Source: Cydia pomonella | Taxonomy: Eukaryota; Arthropoda; Insecta; Lepidoptera; Tortricidae | Length of the DNA: 64,000 nt | Direction: 5' to 3' | NCBI RefSeq assembly: GCF_033807575.1 | Contig: NC_084727.1 | Span: 2,294,001 to 2,358,000 of the forward strand | Shown here: positions 39,460 to 50,342 of the stretch, piece by piece | Layout: the number at the start of each line of letters is the position of its first letter | How positions within the stretch are numbered: position 1 is the stretch's first letter | The notes under the pieces: generated by a model | Told to the model about the DNA's origin: nothing | Database searches by the model: none | Seen by the model: the letters and a program-made list of their open reading frames with translations, nothing else | Position numbers and translations under genes: made by a program

Positions 39460-42400
39460 ATGAGTTTTTATAGTATGTATCGTTGGTGTATAGTGCCAAA
39501 TTGTAATAACTCAACATCGAAGACCCCAGAAAAGTTATTTATCAAAGTTCCGAACGACATTTATATGAGAAATGTTTGGTTAGAACTCTCGGGACGAGAT
39601 CCAACAACACTCTCTACAAAATCTATTCTATACCTCTGCGAGGATCACTTTGATGTAAGTCATTCATCGTTTTTATTCTTGAAGTATTAAATTAATGGTC
39701 TAAAGTAAATTCATCCTCTAGTACTAATTTTATTGTACTAAGCTAAACTGGTTGTTTAACAATTTGACCTAGACATTAAGGTTATGATGTCTAAATATCT
39801 TAAGTAGTATGTGTTTATTAGCAGCAACGGCCTCCTCAGACTATTGTCAAAGAGTCTTGACTGTCCTGTGACTAAATACTGAGTTGAAATAGCCATTGGC
39901 AGGGCCAAATAAAATGAGGCTTATCGTATATTTTTTTAAATATATTTTCTGCACCTACTAACTTAGTTATTAAGTCAAAATTGTTACTAACATCCTATGG
40001 ATTATTGATCTGCAATAAGTGCTCAAGTGGAGACCACGGACTAGCAAGCGCAGCATAGGACAACCACCCACAAGATGGACAGTCAACCTTATTAAGGTCG
40101 CCGGAAGATGCTGGATGTGGGTCGCTTCCAACTGGTATATGTGGAGGTCCAAGGGGGAGGCCTATGTTCAGCAGTGGACGTCTTATGGCTGAGATGATGA
40201 TGATGATGAATAAATGTTGTTTTTTTACTCTTAAGGACAACATTCATAATAATTATTGCCATATTGTTTCAGCTAGAACAACACATGGAAAACTACATGC
40301 AGTATAAGATAATGGGATCAGTAAAAAAGATCAGAATGAAACCAAACGCCATACCATCTAAGTTTAGTCACAGTATACAGATTGTGAGGCCAGCAGAGAG
40401 CACCGCAACAAGTACATGCCTCATATCACCAACATCATGTAAGTATTTATGGATTACATCAAGCGATACATATAACTATGGGATATTTCAAATCTACTTA
40501 GCATTGGGCCCGTATTTTATCACAATTATTAAGAGACAAGTAAGTAAATCTTGTTGAAAACTGCTGGTCCACTATGGACACGACTGGCCAGAGACAGAGA
40601 GGCATGGAAGGCATTGGAGGAGGCCTTTGTGTCAAAAGGACACGTCGAACTGACTGTTGTTGCAAACACATGAATAAATAAATAAGTATTGTATTTAATA
40701 ATATAAACTGTGACGATGCCATTGTGAGTGATGAAAAGGGCATCCAATATGGTCAGGGCGGGTCACATGGTTAAATTCTTTAACTTTTTTGCAAATAAAT
40801 CATTGAAACTTATTTCTTGTAGACCCAGTCCAGGGCACAGGGCGGGGTTATGTCCCCCATGACCCCCCCTCTGGATCCATCTATGAGGTGGAGACAAGTG
40901 CTGACACTGCCAGCGTGTCGCCGGTGCATGTGAAGAAGGAGCCTGAGTGTACACCGGATCCGTGTGAACTGCGTGAGTGCATACAATATGGCAGTTATTT
41001 ACTCCGATATAAAATACAAGCAGGTATAACTGTACAGACATTTATTATTTTATTTTACTTTAAAACTATGCATCTATAAATCATGTTTTTTTTGGCATCA
41101 AATTATCAACAACCATTTATCAATGCTCTAACTTTTATGTATTTATATGTATATATCGTTGTCTAAGTACCCATAACACATGCCTTATTGAGCTTACTAT
41201 GGGACTAAGTCAATTTGTGTAATAATGTCGTATAATATTTTTTATTTATCATAAAAAGAGAGATTAATTTACTTACATTTCAGATTAATATATTAAATAA
41301 TTACTAGATAAAAAAATATGTAAATAATGACCATTAATGCATAGATGATAGATAATTTTCCACTGAAAATCTTCGACGAATTAATTTTGTGTCATATTGC
41401 ATGCATGGGCGCCGGCAGCGGGGTGCAAGGGGGTGCACTTGCACCCTCCTGGCACTGGTTTTTACGCTTCTGCACCAGCATTAGAGTTGGACCAATATAA
41501 GTCTGCAATGATTTTGATAGCATAACTCGGAACTATATAACACAAAAATAAATGACTGCATCAATTCTTGTATTCCATTTTTTATGCACCTCCCTGAAAG
41601 TAATCCTGGCGGCACTCATGATTGCATGCAAGTTCTCAGGAAATTTCACATATTTACACTGTACACCAGCGAACGAAAAAACATAGAAGACTAACGTCAA
41701 ACAAAACATAAGCGTAAAAGTGGCCCCACTGTTCAATCACGCAATAATAATAACGGACCAATTGCAACTCGTCAAAGTTCAGGTCTTGTTTTCTTCGACG
41801 AAACTTCATTTGACCATGATTAGCCAATTTAAACCACCCGAACTACCATTGGTCTATTATAAAATGAGGCGCTGTGATTGGCTGTAGCGTTGTCACTTGA
41901 AAATACATGTCAATGGAAACCAACTCTAGTGATGTCTAGTAGATGTTGTACACAACATTATACAGGGTGGAAGAAAACTAAGGACCTTCCTGGAAGTACT
42001 GCATCGTTTCAGTGACATAGAGTAGATTTGTAATAGCTAGAATCATTAATTAAGTAAAAAATAATAATTCCTAATGACAACCCTATTGCATCTACAGTCT
42101 ACACATCACGGTTAGATTAGACCATAGAATCGTTGTCGGGAAACCTCGGAAGTCTTACGCTTATTTCCGAGCGTTGACGTAATTGCACTTACGAAAGGTG
42201 GAGGTAAGGAAATAAATCTCGATGTACCAAAAAGTGTCATCAAAAAACCTTAAATAGGTGGCGCTACAATACCTAGAATACTTGAACAAGAAAATCAAAT
42301 CATAGACAGCGCACTTCACTCCGTCAATAGCGCGTAGGTTCTTAGCTACTCTAGCGCTACTCTGGAGAGATTTGGAACTATTATTTATAGCCGACAGCTG

Positions 42401-45400
42401 GACACTTTTGCAACAGTTCTACCATAAGAGATGCCACTCCTCTTAATTCCACACTCCATAATTGCACTAGTTATTGTATGAATGACACATAAATGTCAAA
42501 TCAAATAAATACGAAAATACTTTTATTAATTACTTTATTACTTATTTATTTATTATTATTCAGTATCTTCAAATACGATGTTCAAACGTCCCTCCGTGTC
42601 TTATAACACACGCTGCAGCTGAAGCTACACACGTGCCCGAGTATTTCGGTGGATATGCGTTAGGGTGCGCTCTTCAACATTTTCCTATACAAAATGTAAT
42701 TATATATATGTTTTTTTTTTTACTTACATTATGTAATTAGTACAAATTTATGAATGAATGCCGACCCTTTTAACCTGATCTGTGGGTTGAATTAACTTTT
42801 AGGATACAGATTTTAAATAAATAAATTGAATAATATTATATATTATAGAACATCCTTACACATTTTTCATACAAAACCTGGGGTCAATGTGGTCGGCTAC
42901 ATCACCATTCATGAATAATTTATAAATATTTGTAAATTAGAGTGTTGGTCCGGTTGTCAGACTTAACAAACCAGTAGGCAGCATCGGAAAATCACGTGCC
43001 TGTTCTACCGACTGTACAATGGGGTACGTTCTGAAGAACTTTTTGAATTGGTGCCACCGTCGCGTTTTTTGTCACCGCACCTCCCGCCAATGAAACAAAG
43101 TTCATCCTCACTTCCTCGACACGTGGCAAACCAAGAACAAGCATCTCGCTTGTTTTTGCCCAGAACGTGCAAGTTGTGGAATGAGCTACTTTCTGAGGTG
43201 TTTCCCTTGCGCAGTGACATGGGGTTCTTCAAGAAGCAGGTTTTTAGGGTTCTCAAAGGTTGGCAACATATAAATGGACTGCTTCCTATCAGGCGGCTCG
43301 TTTGCTCATTTGCTGCCTATTACATAAAAAAAATCTATAAGGGTTCCGTTTTTTGCCATTTGGCTACGGAACCCTAAAAAAACAATTATACCCCGATAAA
43401 GATTAGAATAACGTCAAAAGTAGTGGTAATTTTTTTTTTCCTAAATGGTAGGGTTCCTATGATATCTAATCTAATATTGTGGTACAAAAAATGTAAACGA
43501 CACTATAATTTAGCGCAAAGGGAATCCGATTTAATTTTGGAGGAAAAAAAGGTACCACTACTTTCTGCAAAAAAAACGGACTATAGTAATTCTAAAATTT
43601 GACGTTTAGTGTAACATGTCGAAAAATTTGAAGTGTTCCAAAAGTTTATTCACCCTTATATTTATTTATTTAAACTTTATTGCACAAAAGAAAACTTATG
43701 CTAAAAAAGACGGACTTAATCCCAGAAGGCACTTACAAAAAAAAGGCATTTATCTTACTAATTGATCCAATGGTAATTACAACCATTTGTTTCAGCCCTT
43801 GTTAAAGAGGAAGCAGAATTCGTGGATGAAGAGGTGTGTGTGAAGGAGGAGGAGTGGTCGGACAGCGGCGACGGGCGCGGCGTGAGCGAGGCAGCCATGC
43901 TGGCCGGCCTGTACAGCGGGCACGAGGTCAAGGACGAGCTCGTGCTGGGGCCGGAGCGCCCGCACCGCCCCACAGTTGCCGGGGTGACAGGTGTGTTGAT
44001 TTTTAGGGTAGGGTAGGTAGGGGTGATGTATGTGCTTGGCTGCTGTCAATCACTAGAATATTTAATTAAGTTAAATTTAATATAATAATACTTAATTTTT
44101 ACTCCGTTTGCGAGGTCAAAATTGTGGTTCACTTAGTAGCAAAGTTTTTTCAATCCCCATTCTTTGAAACCCTTACAATTTTCGAATCATCGGTATCTCA
44201 AGCGGTCTGGATCACCTCATCACATTTTCTTACATAACGAGAAAATGGCGCATGTAACACCTCTGGAGTTGCAGGCGTCCATAGGCTACGGTGACTGCTT
44301 GCTTGCTTGCCACTTGCTTTTTGCTATTGTCCAAAATGAACTGTGAATGAGTTAGTTGAAAGGGTCTTCTAGGCTTGTGGGTAGTGACCCTGCCTACGAA
44401 GCGGGGGTCCTGGGTTTGAATCCTGGTAAGGAATTTCATTTGTGTGTTTATACAGATATTTGGTCATTACTCATGAGTTACGTTTTCTGTGTATTTAATT
44501 ATGTATCTATTATATCATTTCTGGTACCTACGACACAAGCCCTATTGAGCTTTCTGTGGGGCTAGCTCGATTTGTGAATGATTTTCCCATAATATTTTTT
44601 TTTTAATTCAAAAAAATGCGTAATACCCCGCCATTGTTACACATGTATTAGGTAACGAATCTCTTTGTTTGACATAATTATTGAAAACATAATGTAATGA
44701 TAGTCAGATTATCATTAGTCATAATTCTGAAACCGTTAACTTCTCATGATTTTCGTAAGGTTGTCCTATAGATAGGTTAGGTTTTATGGCAATCCTGAAA
44801 AGTTACGCGTTGCTGAGAAAAAAACAAATTATGACTGACGAAAATGTGGACAAACAATACATGACTTAAAACTTTATGGGAAACAGTAGAGATCCATTAG
44901 GTAGGTATACAGGATAAGTATTTACGGAGAACCCATTTCGTATTGTAGCGTCCGCTCTCGTCTCCTCTGCGGCGGCGGGTCGGGGCCGCTCGTGCTCGGT
45001 CAGGCTGGAGCGCCTCCTGGTAGACTCGGCGCGGCGCGGCGGCCGGGTCGCGCGCCGCACATACAAGCTGCGCAAGCCCGCACCCACACTCAAGGTCACC
45101 ACCACCATCTATCAATGTCACCATTGCGGCAAACAGTTCAGGAACAAGTCCGTTCTGAACAAACACGTACACACTCACTCACCTTTACATGATTCTACCG
45201 GAGACTATTTAGAACATCATCAAATGCTACCCGACGATAAAAAGCCGTATAAATACAGCGATAATAAAAACACGAGTAATCTTAAGACAAAAGTCAAGTG
45301 TAATAAGAAATCAGATTTACAAGATTACCTGATGATTCACACTGACGATAAGCCATTTCAGTGTAGGTTCTGTGACCACAGGAGCCGTCGCAAAGGATAC

Positions 45401-46528
45401 TTACGTATTCATGAGATGACACACGGTAAAACGCCTTTTAAATGTGATCATTGTGATAAAAAGTGCTTAACGAAAGCATCGTTACGGAATCACCTTATGA
45501 TACACACTGGCGAGAAGCCCTTCAAGTGTAGATACTGTGACTACAAGAGCCGTCATCAAGCAAACTTACGATCTCACGAGATGACACACACTGACACGAA
45601 GCCTTACAAGTGTAGGTATTGCGATCACAGGAGCCGTCAGAAAGCACACCTACAAACTCACGAGATGACACACACTGGTAAAGCACCTTTTAAATGTCAC
45701 CACTGTGATAAAAAGTGCATAACGAAAGCTTCGTTTCGGACTCATCTTATGATACACACTGGTGAGAAACCTTACAAGTGTAGATACTGTGAATATAGCA
45801 GTCGTCAGAAAGTAACCTTACGAGTTCACGAGATTAAACATGCAAGTGAAACCCCTTTTAAATGTAACTACTGCGATTACAAGTGCAAACGAAAAAGTGC
45901 CTTACTGGCTCATGAAATGACACATACAGATGAATACCCCTTTATATGTAACTATTGCGATTGCAAGTTCAAACGGAAACCTGAGAAAAAGATTCATATG
46001 ATGTTACATACAGGTGAATACCCCTTCATATGTGACTATTGTGATCGCAAGTTCAAACGGAAATTCGATATAAAGTTTCATATTATGTTGCACACAGGTG
46101 AAAACCCCTTTAAGTGTAACTACTGCGATTACAAGTGCAAACGGAATACAGAATTACGGATTCATGAGATGAGACACACAGGTGAAAAACCCTTTAAGTG
46201 CAACTACTGCGATTACAAATGCATACGGAAAGGAGACATACGGATTCATGAGATGAAACATACAGGCGAAAAACCCTTTAAATGTAACATCTGTGATTAT
46301 AAGTGTAAACGCAATGGTGAATTACGGGCCCATCAGATAATACATAGAGGTGAAAAACCCTTTAAATGTAACTACTGCAATTACGAATGCAAACGAAAAG
46401 GTGACTTACTTGCTCATAAGATGACTCATTCAGATGAATACCCCTTTATATGTAACTATTGTAATCACAAATTCAAACGGAAACTTGAGATAAAGAGGCA
46501 TATGATAGTACATACCGCTGAGGAATGA
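39460..46528 (+). CDS. THAP domain + polydactyl C2H2 zinc-finger protein, gene B (5 exons)
   Basis: Exons: 39460-39654 (phase 0 out), 40273-40438, 40823-40972, 43796-43990 and 44949-46528; the other introns are phase 1. 2286 nt, about 761 aa. Residues 1-96 form a complete THAP zinc domain split over exons 1 and 2: Cys10 and Cys15, Pro31, Trp40, Cys60 and His63 with Phe64, and the closing AIPSKF box at 91-96. Exons 3 and 4 add VHVKKEPEC, LVKEEAEF, VCVKEEEW and EVKDELVLGP, as in genes A and E. Exon 5 opens GC-rich (Ala/Arg-rich), then has one finger near residue 292, a degenerate one, and 14 more in a row. Many fingers have Cys or Ser in place of the usual core Phe. Two DNA-binding zinc modules in one protein suggest a sequence-specific regulator or a transposase-derived factor. 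An alternative start is 39475. A possible AATAAA is near 47160. Confidence 0.85.
40027..40208 (+). mobile_element. RTE-type LINE 3' end with (TGA)n tail
   Basis: The frame reads KWRPRTSKRSIGQPPTRW and ends EAYVQQWTSYG-stop, followed by GATGATGATGATGATGA. This C-terminus and the TGA-repeat tail are typical of RTE-clade LINEs. It lies in intron 1 of gene B. Confidence 0.8.
40560..40690 (+). mobile_element. Second RTE-like LINE 3' end
   Basis: The short frame PLWTRLARDREAWKALEEAF resembles the last residues of an RTE ORF and is followed by an AATAAATAAATAAG tail. It lies in intron 2 of gene B. Confidence 0.5.
41068..41403 (+). repeat. Gene B intron segment homologous to gene A intron
   Basis: 41068-41148 and 41325-41403 (continuing at 41621-41656) match 17252-17335 and 17952-18055. 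A family-1 SINE tail lies between (about 41148-41247). Confidence 0.7.
41404..41620 (-). mobile_element. hAT-like MITE with 8-bp duplication, copy 2
   Basis: The ends CATGGGCGCCGGC / GGCGGCACTCATG match the element at 9465-9675 in the opposite orientation. ATTGCATG flanks it at 41396-41403 and 41621-41628. The unoccupied site, with a single ATTGCATG, is at 18021-18028 in gene A. Confidence 0.88.
42204..42432 (-). repeat. 230-bp dispersed repeat, copy 2
   Basis: Reverse complement of 2023-2250 and 55033-55262, with GTAGCGCCACCTATTTAAGG and CAGCTGTCGGCTATAAATAA on the minus strand. It lies in intron 3 of gene B. Confidence 0.7.
43010..43345 (+). mobile_element. LINE (family A relative) 3' fragment
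   Basis: Encodes LFLPRTCKLWNELLSEVF and GFFKKQVFRVLKG, diverged from 21690-22012. The tail then joins a short GTTCCGTTTTTTGCC..GGAACCCTAAAAA repeat. It lies in intron 3 of gene B. Confidence 0.65.
44246..44312 (+). mobile_element. LINE (family A) tail fragment
   Basis: GCGCATGTAACACCTCTGGA and GGCGTCCATAGGCTACGGTG only. Confidence 0.55.
44362..44606 (+). mobile_element. tRNA-derived SINE (family 1), diverged copy
   Basis: TAGTGACCCTGCCTACGAAG, B-box GGTTTGAATCC, then the family tail with more substitutions and a poly-T end. It lies in intron 4 of gene B. Confidence 0.7.
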
Positions 46529-46949
46529 TCGATACAAAAATATTAAATATATTTTCTGTCGATATATCAACATACATGTGGTATATTATTAAAATGTATG
46601 ATATTATTTAATTTAATTATCTTTTGGTATACCACTTATTTGTGATAACGATCATGTAATATAAGCATCATTTAATATACTAGTTGTATTATATAAGTAT
46701 TATTCGGTATAAAATAGCCATTTCAAAGGACCACATATGTAAATGTTCAACGCCTGATACTGTTTATACAGCAAAGACGTTCATATTAACAAATATCGTG
46801 CTGTTTTAAAATTTTATGTAGGTGGGTCATTATGTTCTGTTTACGTTTATTTGTGCAACGAATAATGGCTATAAAAATGTCTATAATTAGTTGTGACGTG
46901 TTTAAAAGTGCTAAAGGACATCAATTTTTTTTTTTTTTTTTTCATTTTA

Positions 46950-47130
46950 TGTAGGGGTCGCAGTTCTAACCGAACCTAGTATTCTGGTAGTGGTTTGTTT
47001 TGTGTAATGGTCGCAATTCTAACCTAACCTACTTTTCTGGAAACGGCTCCTTTTGTGTGTGGGGGGGGGGGGGGGGGGTCGCAGTTCTTAACCTTACCTA
47101 CCTAGTTATAAATAGCAGTTCGTTATACGT
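46950..47130 (+). repeat. Three irregular tandem units with poly-T and poly-G runs
   Basis: GTCGCAGTTCTAACC occurs three times with small changes (near 46959, 47009 and 47080), spaced about 50-70 bp. A run of about 17 G (47066-47082) and a T run (46926-46941) flank units. Confidence 0.7.
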
Positions 47131-47368
47131 AAAAGGAGTATCGTTTCTTGTAGTGTGTAATAAAATAAATAAATGTGGGATTATATATCTAATACATTAT
47201 ATCAAATAACTGTATATCATAAATTCGGTATAGGACATATGCATTATACTTCAAGAATGTTATGCTAAACGATAATAATATCATATTTAAATATATTCAG
47301 TGTTGTTATATCATTTGATAATTATACTAAATAAGCGTTATTGCAACTGATATTATAATAAAAATAAG

Positions 47369-47742
47369 CACGGATTCATGAGATGACACATACAGGTGAA
47401 AACCCCTATAAGTGCAACTACTGGGATTACAAGTACAAACGGAAAACAAACTTACGGAATCATGAGATGAGACATACAGGTGAAAAATCCTTTAAGTGTA
47501 ACTTTTGTGATTATAAGTGCATATGCAAATGTCAATTACGGTCTCATGAGAAGATACATACACGTGAAAAACCCTTTACAAACGTAAAAACCCCCTATAA
47601 ATGCAACCACTGTGATTACAAGTGCAAACGCAAAGTTGACTTACTGTCCCATGAGATGATACACACAGGTGAAAAACCCTTTAGATGTAACTACTGTAAT
47701 TACAAATGCAAACACAAAGGGCAACGGAATCGTGAGACGTGA
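47369..47742 (+). pseudogene. Orphan zinc-finger array fragment downstream of gene B
   Basis: An open stretch encodes finger-like units closely related to gene B fingers 12-15. Examples are KPFRCNYCNYKCKHKG and HTGEKSFKCNFCDYKCICK. The first unit has Trp for its second Cys (CNYWDYK), one linker is replaced by FTNVKTPYKC, and the last finger loses its His spacing (GQRNRET). There is no splice acceptor, start or upstream domain. It looks like a partial tandem duplicate of the gene B 3' end that decayed. It could alternatively be part of an extended isoform, which I consider unlikely. Confidence 0.7.
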
Positions 47743-47801
47743 CATACAGGTTAAGAGCTAGATGACTAATTAATTAAGTAATGGTGTTACTTATTCCAAC
47801 A

Positions 47802-47944
47802 AGTCAACCAATTTGATTCCTAGGCCACTATAGAACCATGCCATAATGACTTCTAAGACAGTGCTTATTGAGTGATGCGTGTCAAGTATCTAGTAGTTAA
47901 AGCGACAAGGTTCTATAGTGGCCTAGGATTCAAATTGGTTGACT
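47802..47944. mobile_element. Palindromic MITE (AGTCAACCAATTTGA family)
   Basis: AGTCAACCAATTTGATTCCT and TAGGCCACTATAGAACC are mirrored by GGTTCTATAGTGGCCTAGGA and CAAATTGGTTGACT. The non-palindromic core is about 65 bp. Confidence 0.75.
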
Positions 47945-48261
47945 GTACATATCTGTACCCGTGAGTATGGGACATGCTTTCGCATCGGCGGCCGGAGTCA
48001 AGTAAAGCGCGCACGAGCGCCGCGCTCACATTTATGCAGCGGTTAGAGCGAGACACAAGACAGGGCGTGCTACTCTCACATGTGTAGTAGTTAGTCTCCG
48101 CAGCAGGGTAATCCTAAATTGCTGTATGTGTTCTACCCGTAACGTGTTAGAAGATAAGATAGAAGACATGCTATTGCGATCGCTACAAACGCGATTTTTG
48201 TCGAAGGGTAGAATAGATACCTATTAATATTCTAGGATACCTTTCTAATTTTAGCTATGTT

Positions 48262-48400
48262 GGGTCTATAGTATGGGGTTCTTCAAAAAAGGACTGTACA
48301 GGTTTTTAAATGGTCTGCAACGCGCATGTGACACCTCTGGAGTTGCAGGCGCCCATAGGCTGCGGTGACTGCTTACTGTATTAAAAAAATAATAAAATAT
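48262..48400 (+). mobile_element. LINE (family A) 3' fragment
   Basis: ATGGGGTTCTTCAAAAAAGG..TACAGGTTTTTAAATGGTC, then CTCTGGAGTTGCAGGCGCCC. Same end as 21690-22012. Confidence 0.6.
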
Positions 48401-49282
48401 AAGGTGGCGGATCAATACAATACATGTTTATTATTCAACCGGCTATCATTGTTTTAATAATATTCCTCCTGCCTGGACTCCCATATGAGATAAAATTGAA
48501 GAAAATTAAACCGTATGTAATTCTATTTTAAGTTCAAATTTCTTCAATTTTATATCTCTAGTTATCAACTTCCCGCCGAGTACCGATATTTTGTAGGATT
48601 ACTTCTTTAATAAAAACAACAGCTCGCTATTCAAATGTTATTTATTTGCAGTAGTGTAGCGGCCGCGGGTCGGCGCGGCGCTCGGGTCGCCCGATCATTT
48701 GATCGGGTTCGAGTGCTCTCGGGTTTAATCGGGTTAAATGACATTTGCGTCATTAGTTGGTCACACAGCGACGTACGGCTTTTGGGGCAAGAAACTTGAT
48801 ATACTTAGTCAAACAAGGAACCGCGACCTTGGTACGGTCCAACGCCTGTTCGATCGAGCGGAAGGTGTAAGTGTTTTAATTGTAAGTATAGGTAGCATTA
48901 CAGTGGTGGTCATTTTATATAAATAGGTGGTTTCCCTTACGTCCGTTAAGGACGCAGCTATAAGTGAAAGTGAGAAAGAGAAAGGACCAACGTCAAATAA
49001 CGTAGATTTACTAGATCTAAATCTAACCGTTAATAAGATGATAATGCTAGTCAAGCCACGCGTCGTCAATGACACGATATATACAAAATTTTCTATTGAA
49101 ACAGAGTGCCATACTTATATTTTATGTTTCGTTCGGTTTCAAAACAACGTCATTTCAAAACAACGTCATTTCAAAACAACGTCATTTCAAGTTTTAATTC
49201 AACTATACTTCCTGAACTAATAATTTCAAACTGCAATTTTTTTGGGAACAGTAGGTAAGTATACAGTAGTAGTAGTACCCTA
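48401..49282. other. Unassigned stretch with a 17-bp tandem repeat
   Basis: Two short plus-strand ORFs (48738-48926 and 48927-49220) lack family features. The GC-rich CGGCCGCGGGTCGGCGCGGC (48660) is isolated. AAAACAACGTCATTTCA is repeated three times at about 49140-49190. I do not call a gene. Confidence 0.4.
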
Positions 49283-49449
49283 GTAAATTTATTCGATAGC
49301 GTAACGTGACGTACGCGTTTGCGTTAAGTGTATTTTGTATGGGATTTAGAAACAGCGCACCGAGCGGGACGTTTTGGAAACTCAAAATCCTATACAATGT
49401 GACACTTAACGCAACGCGTACGCCACGTTACGCTATCGAATAAATTTAC
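49283..49449. mobile_element. MITE with 60-bp inverted ends
   Basis: TAAATTTATTCGATAGCGTA..GACGTACGCGTT..GCGTTAAGTG is mirrored at the right end. The core is about 45 bp and no ORF is present. Confidence 0.8.
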
Positions 49450-50110
49450 ACAAGGGGTTCAGATGAAAGGTCACATGTAAACGTCTACTAACAGTGCACT
49501 CGACAATAGGGTTGTTCGGTCGAAGTATTTACAGATGGCGCCAGCATAGGATTTACCTTTGAATCCTACAAATAATGCCAAATCTATATTTATCGTTTTC
49601 GGAATTTTATGACCCCTATAACAAAACTAAAAACAGAGGAAACCTACGCTGGCGCCATCTATCCTCCTAAGCCCCAGTCATTTCTACAGTTTTGAATTTG
49701 GAATCTTTTTCCATTACAGTTCAAAGTACGATTTATATTTGTCCTTTTAAAAGGACATCGGGTTTCAGGAGGCCGTAAAAACCTTTGACAGTTACCACCC
49801 CAATAAATAGTGTATACACGAGGAAATGTCCAACGGCATGTGGTCAGCAACAAAACTTTGTGACAAAGGCCAAATATATTGCACCAAATCTCATGTAACA
49901 AAAGTAGTGTGTTGAAATATATTTGGCTTTCCGATTTTGCTGACTGTACCACTTGGCAATCACGGCAAAACTATATAAAACGGTTTAACATTATATATGT
50001 ATAATTTAATTTGGTGTCTTACCGCGTTTGCGAGGAGGTAGCTTTATTATTATTTCTTTACAATATGTAGTTAAATTTTTAACAAACAGTAACTTCTGCG
50101 AACGATGCTA

Positions 50111-50342
50111 TTAAGCTTAGAATAAATTTAAAAGTGGAAAAATTACTGCCTTGGGTGAGACTTGAACTCACGGCATCTGGATCGATACTCCAGCGCTCTG
50201 CCAACTGAGCCACCAAGATTATCCATAGTCAGTTGAGAGTTGGAGGCAATTGGCAGACCGATGGTGTATCTATCAAGAGGCCGTGAGTTCAAGTCTCAAC
50301 CAAGGCAGCAATTTTTCCACATTTAAATTTATTCTAAGCTTA
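50111..50342. mobile_element. Palindrome built from two tRNA-like arms
   Basis: The left arm (minus) contains a tRNA-like unit with D-arm GCTCAGTTGGCAGAGC, anticodon stem CTGGA/TCCAG and T-arm GTGAGTTCAAGTCTCAC. The right arm is a diverged inverted copy (GCCGTGAGTTCAAGTCTCAA). The shared outer flanks TAAGCTTAGAATAAATTTA mirror each other. It is a SINE pair or a palindromic tRNA-derived element. Confidence 0.65.

Noticed and set aside
43936..43947. KDEL ER-retention signal in gene B exon 4 (also in pseudogene E)
   Set aside because: The motif is internal, within KDELVLGP. Retention needs a C-terminal KDEL and the proteins look nuclear.
48738..49220. Possible two-exon gene from adjacent plus-strand ORFs
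   Set aside because: A donor-like GTAAGT and a later AG exist, but there is no recognisable domain, and the second part resembles repeat words common in the region.
50160..50230. tRNA gene on the minus strand
   Set aside because: The D, anticodon and T arms are plausible, but the acceptor stem is imperfect and the unit is part of a palindromic repeat.
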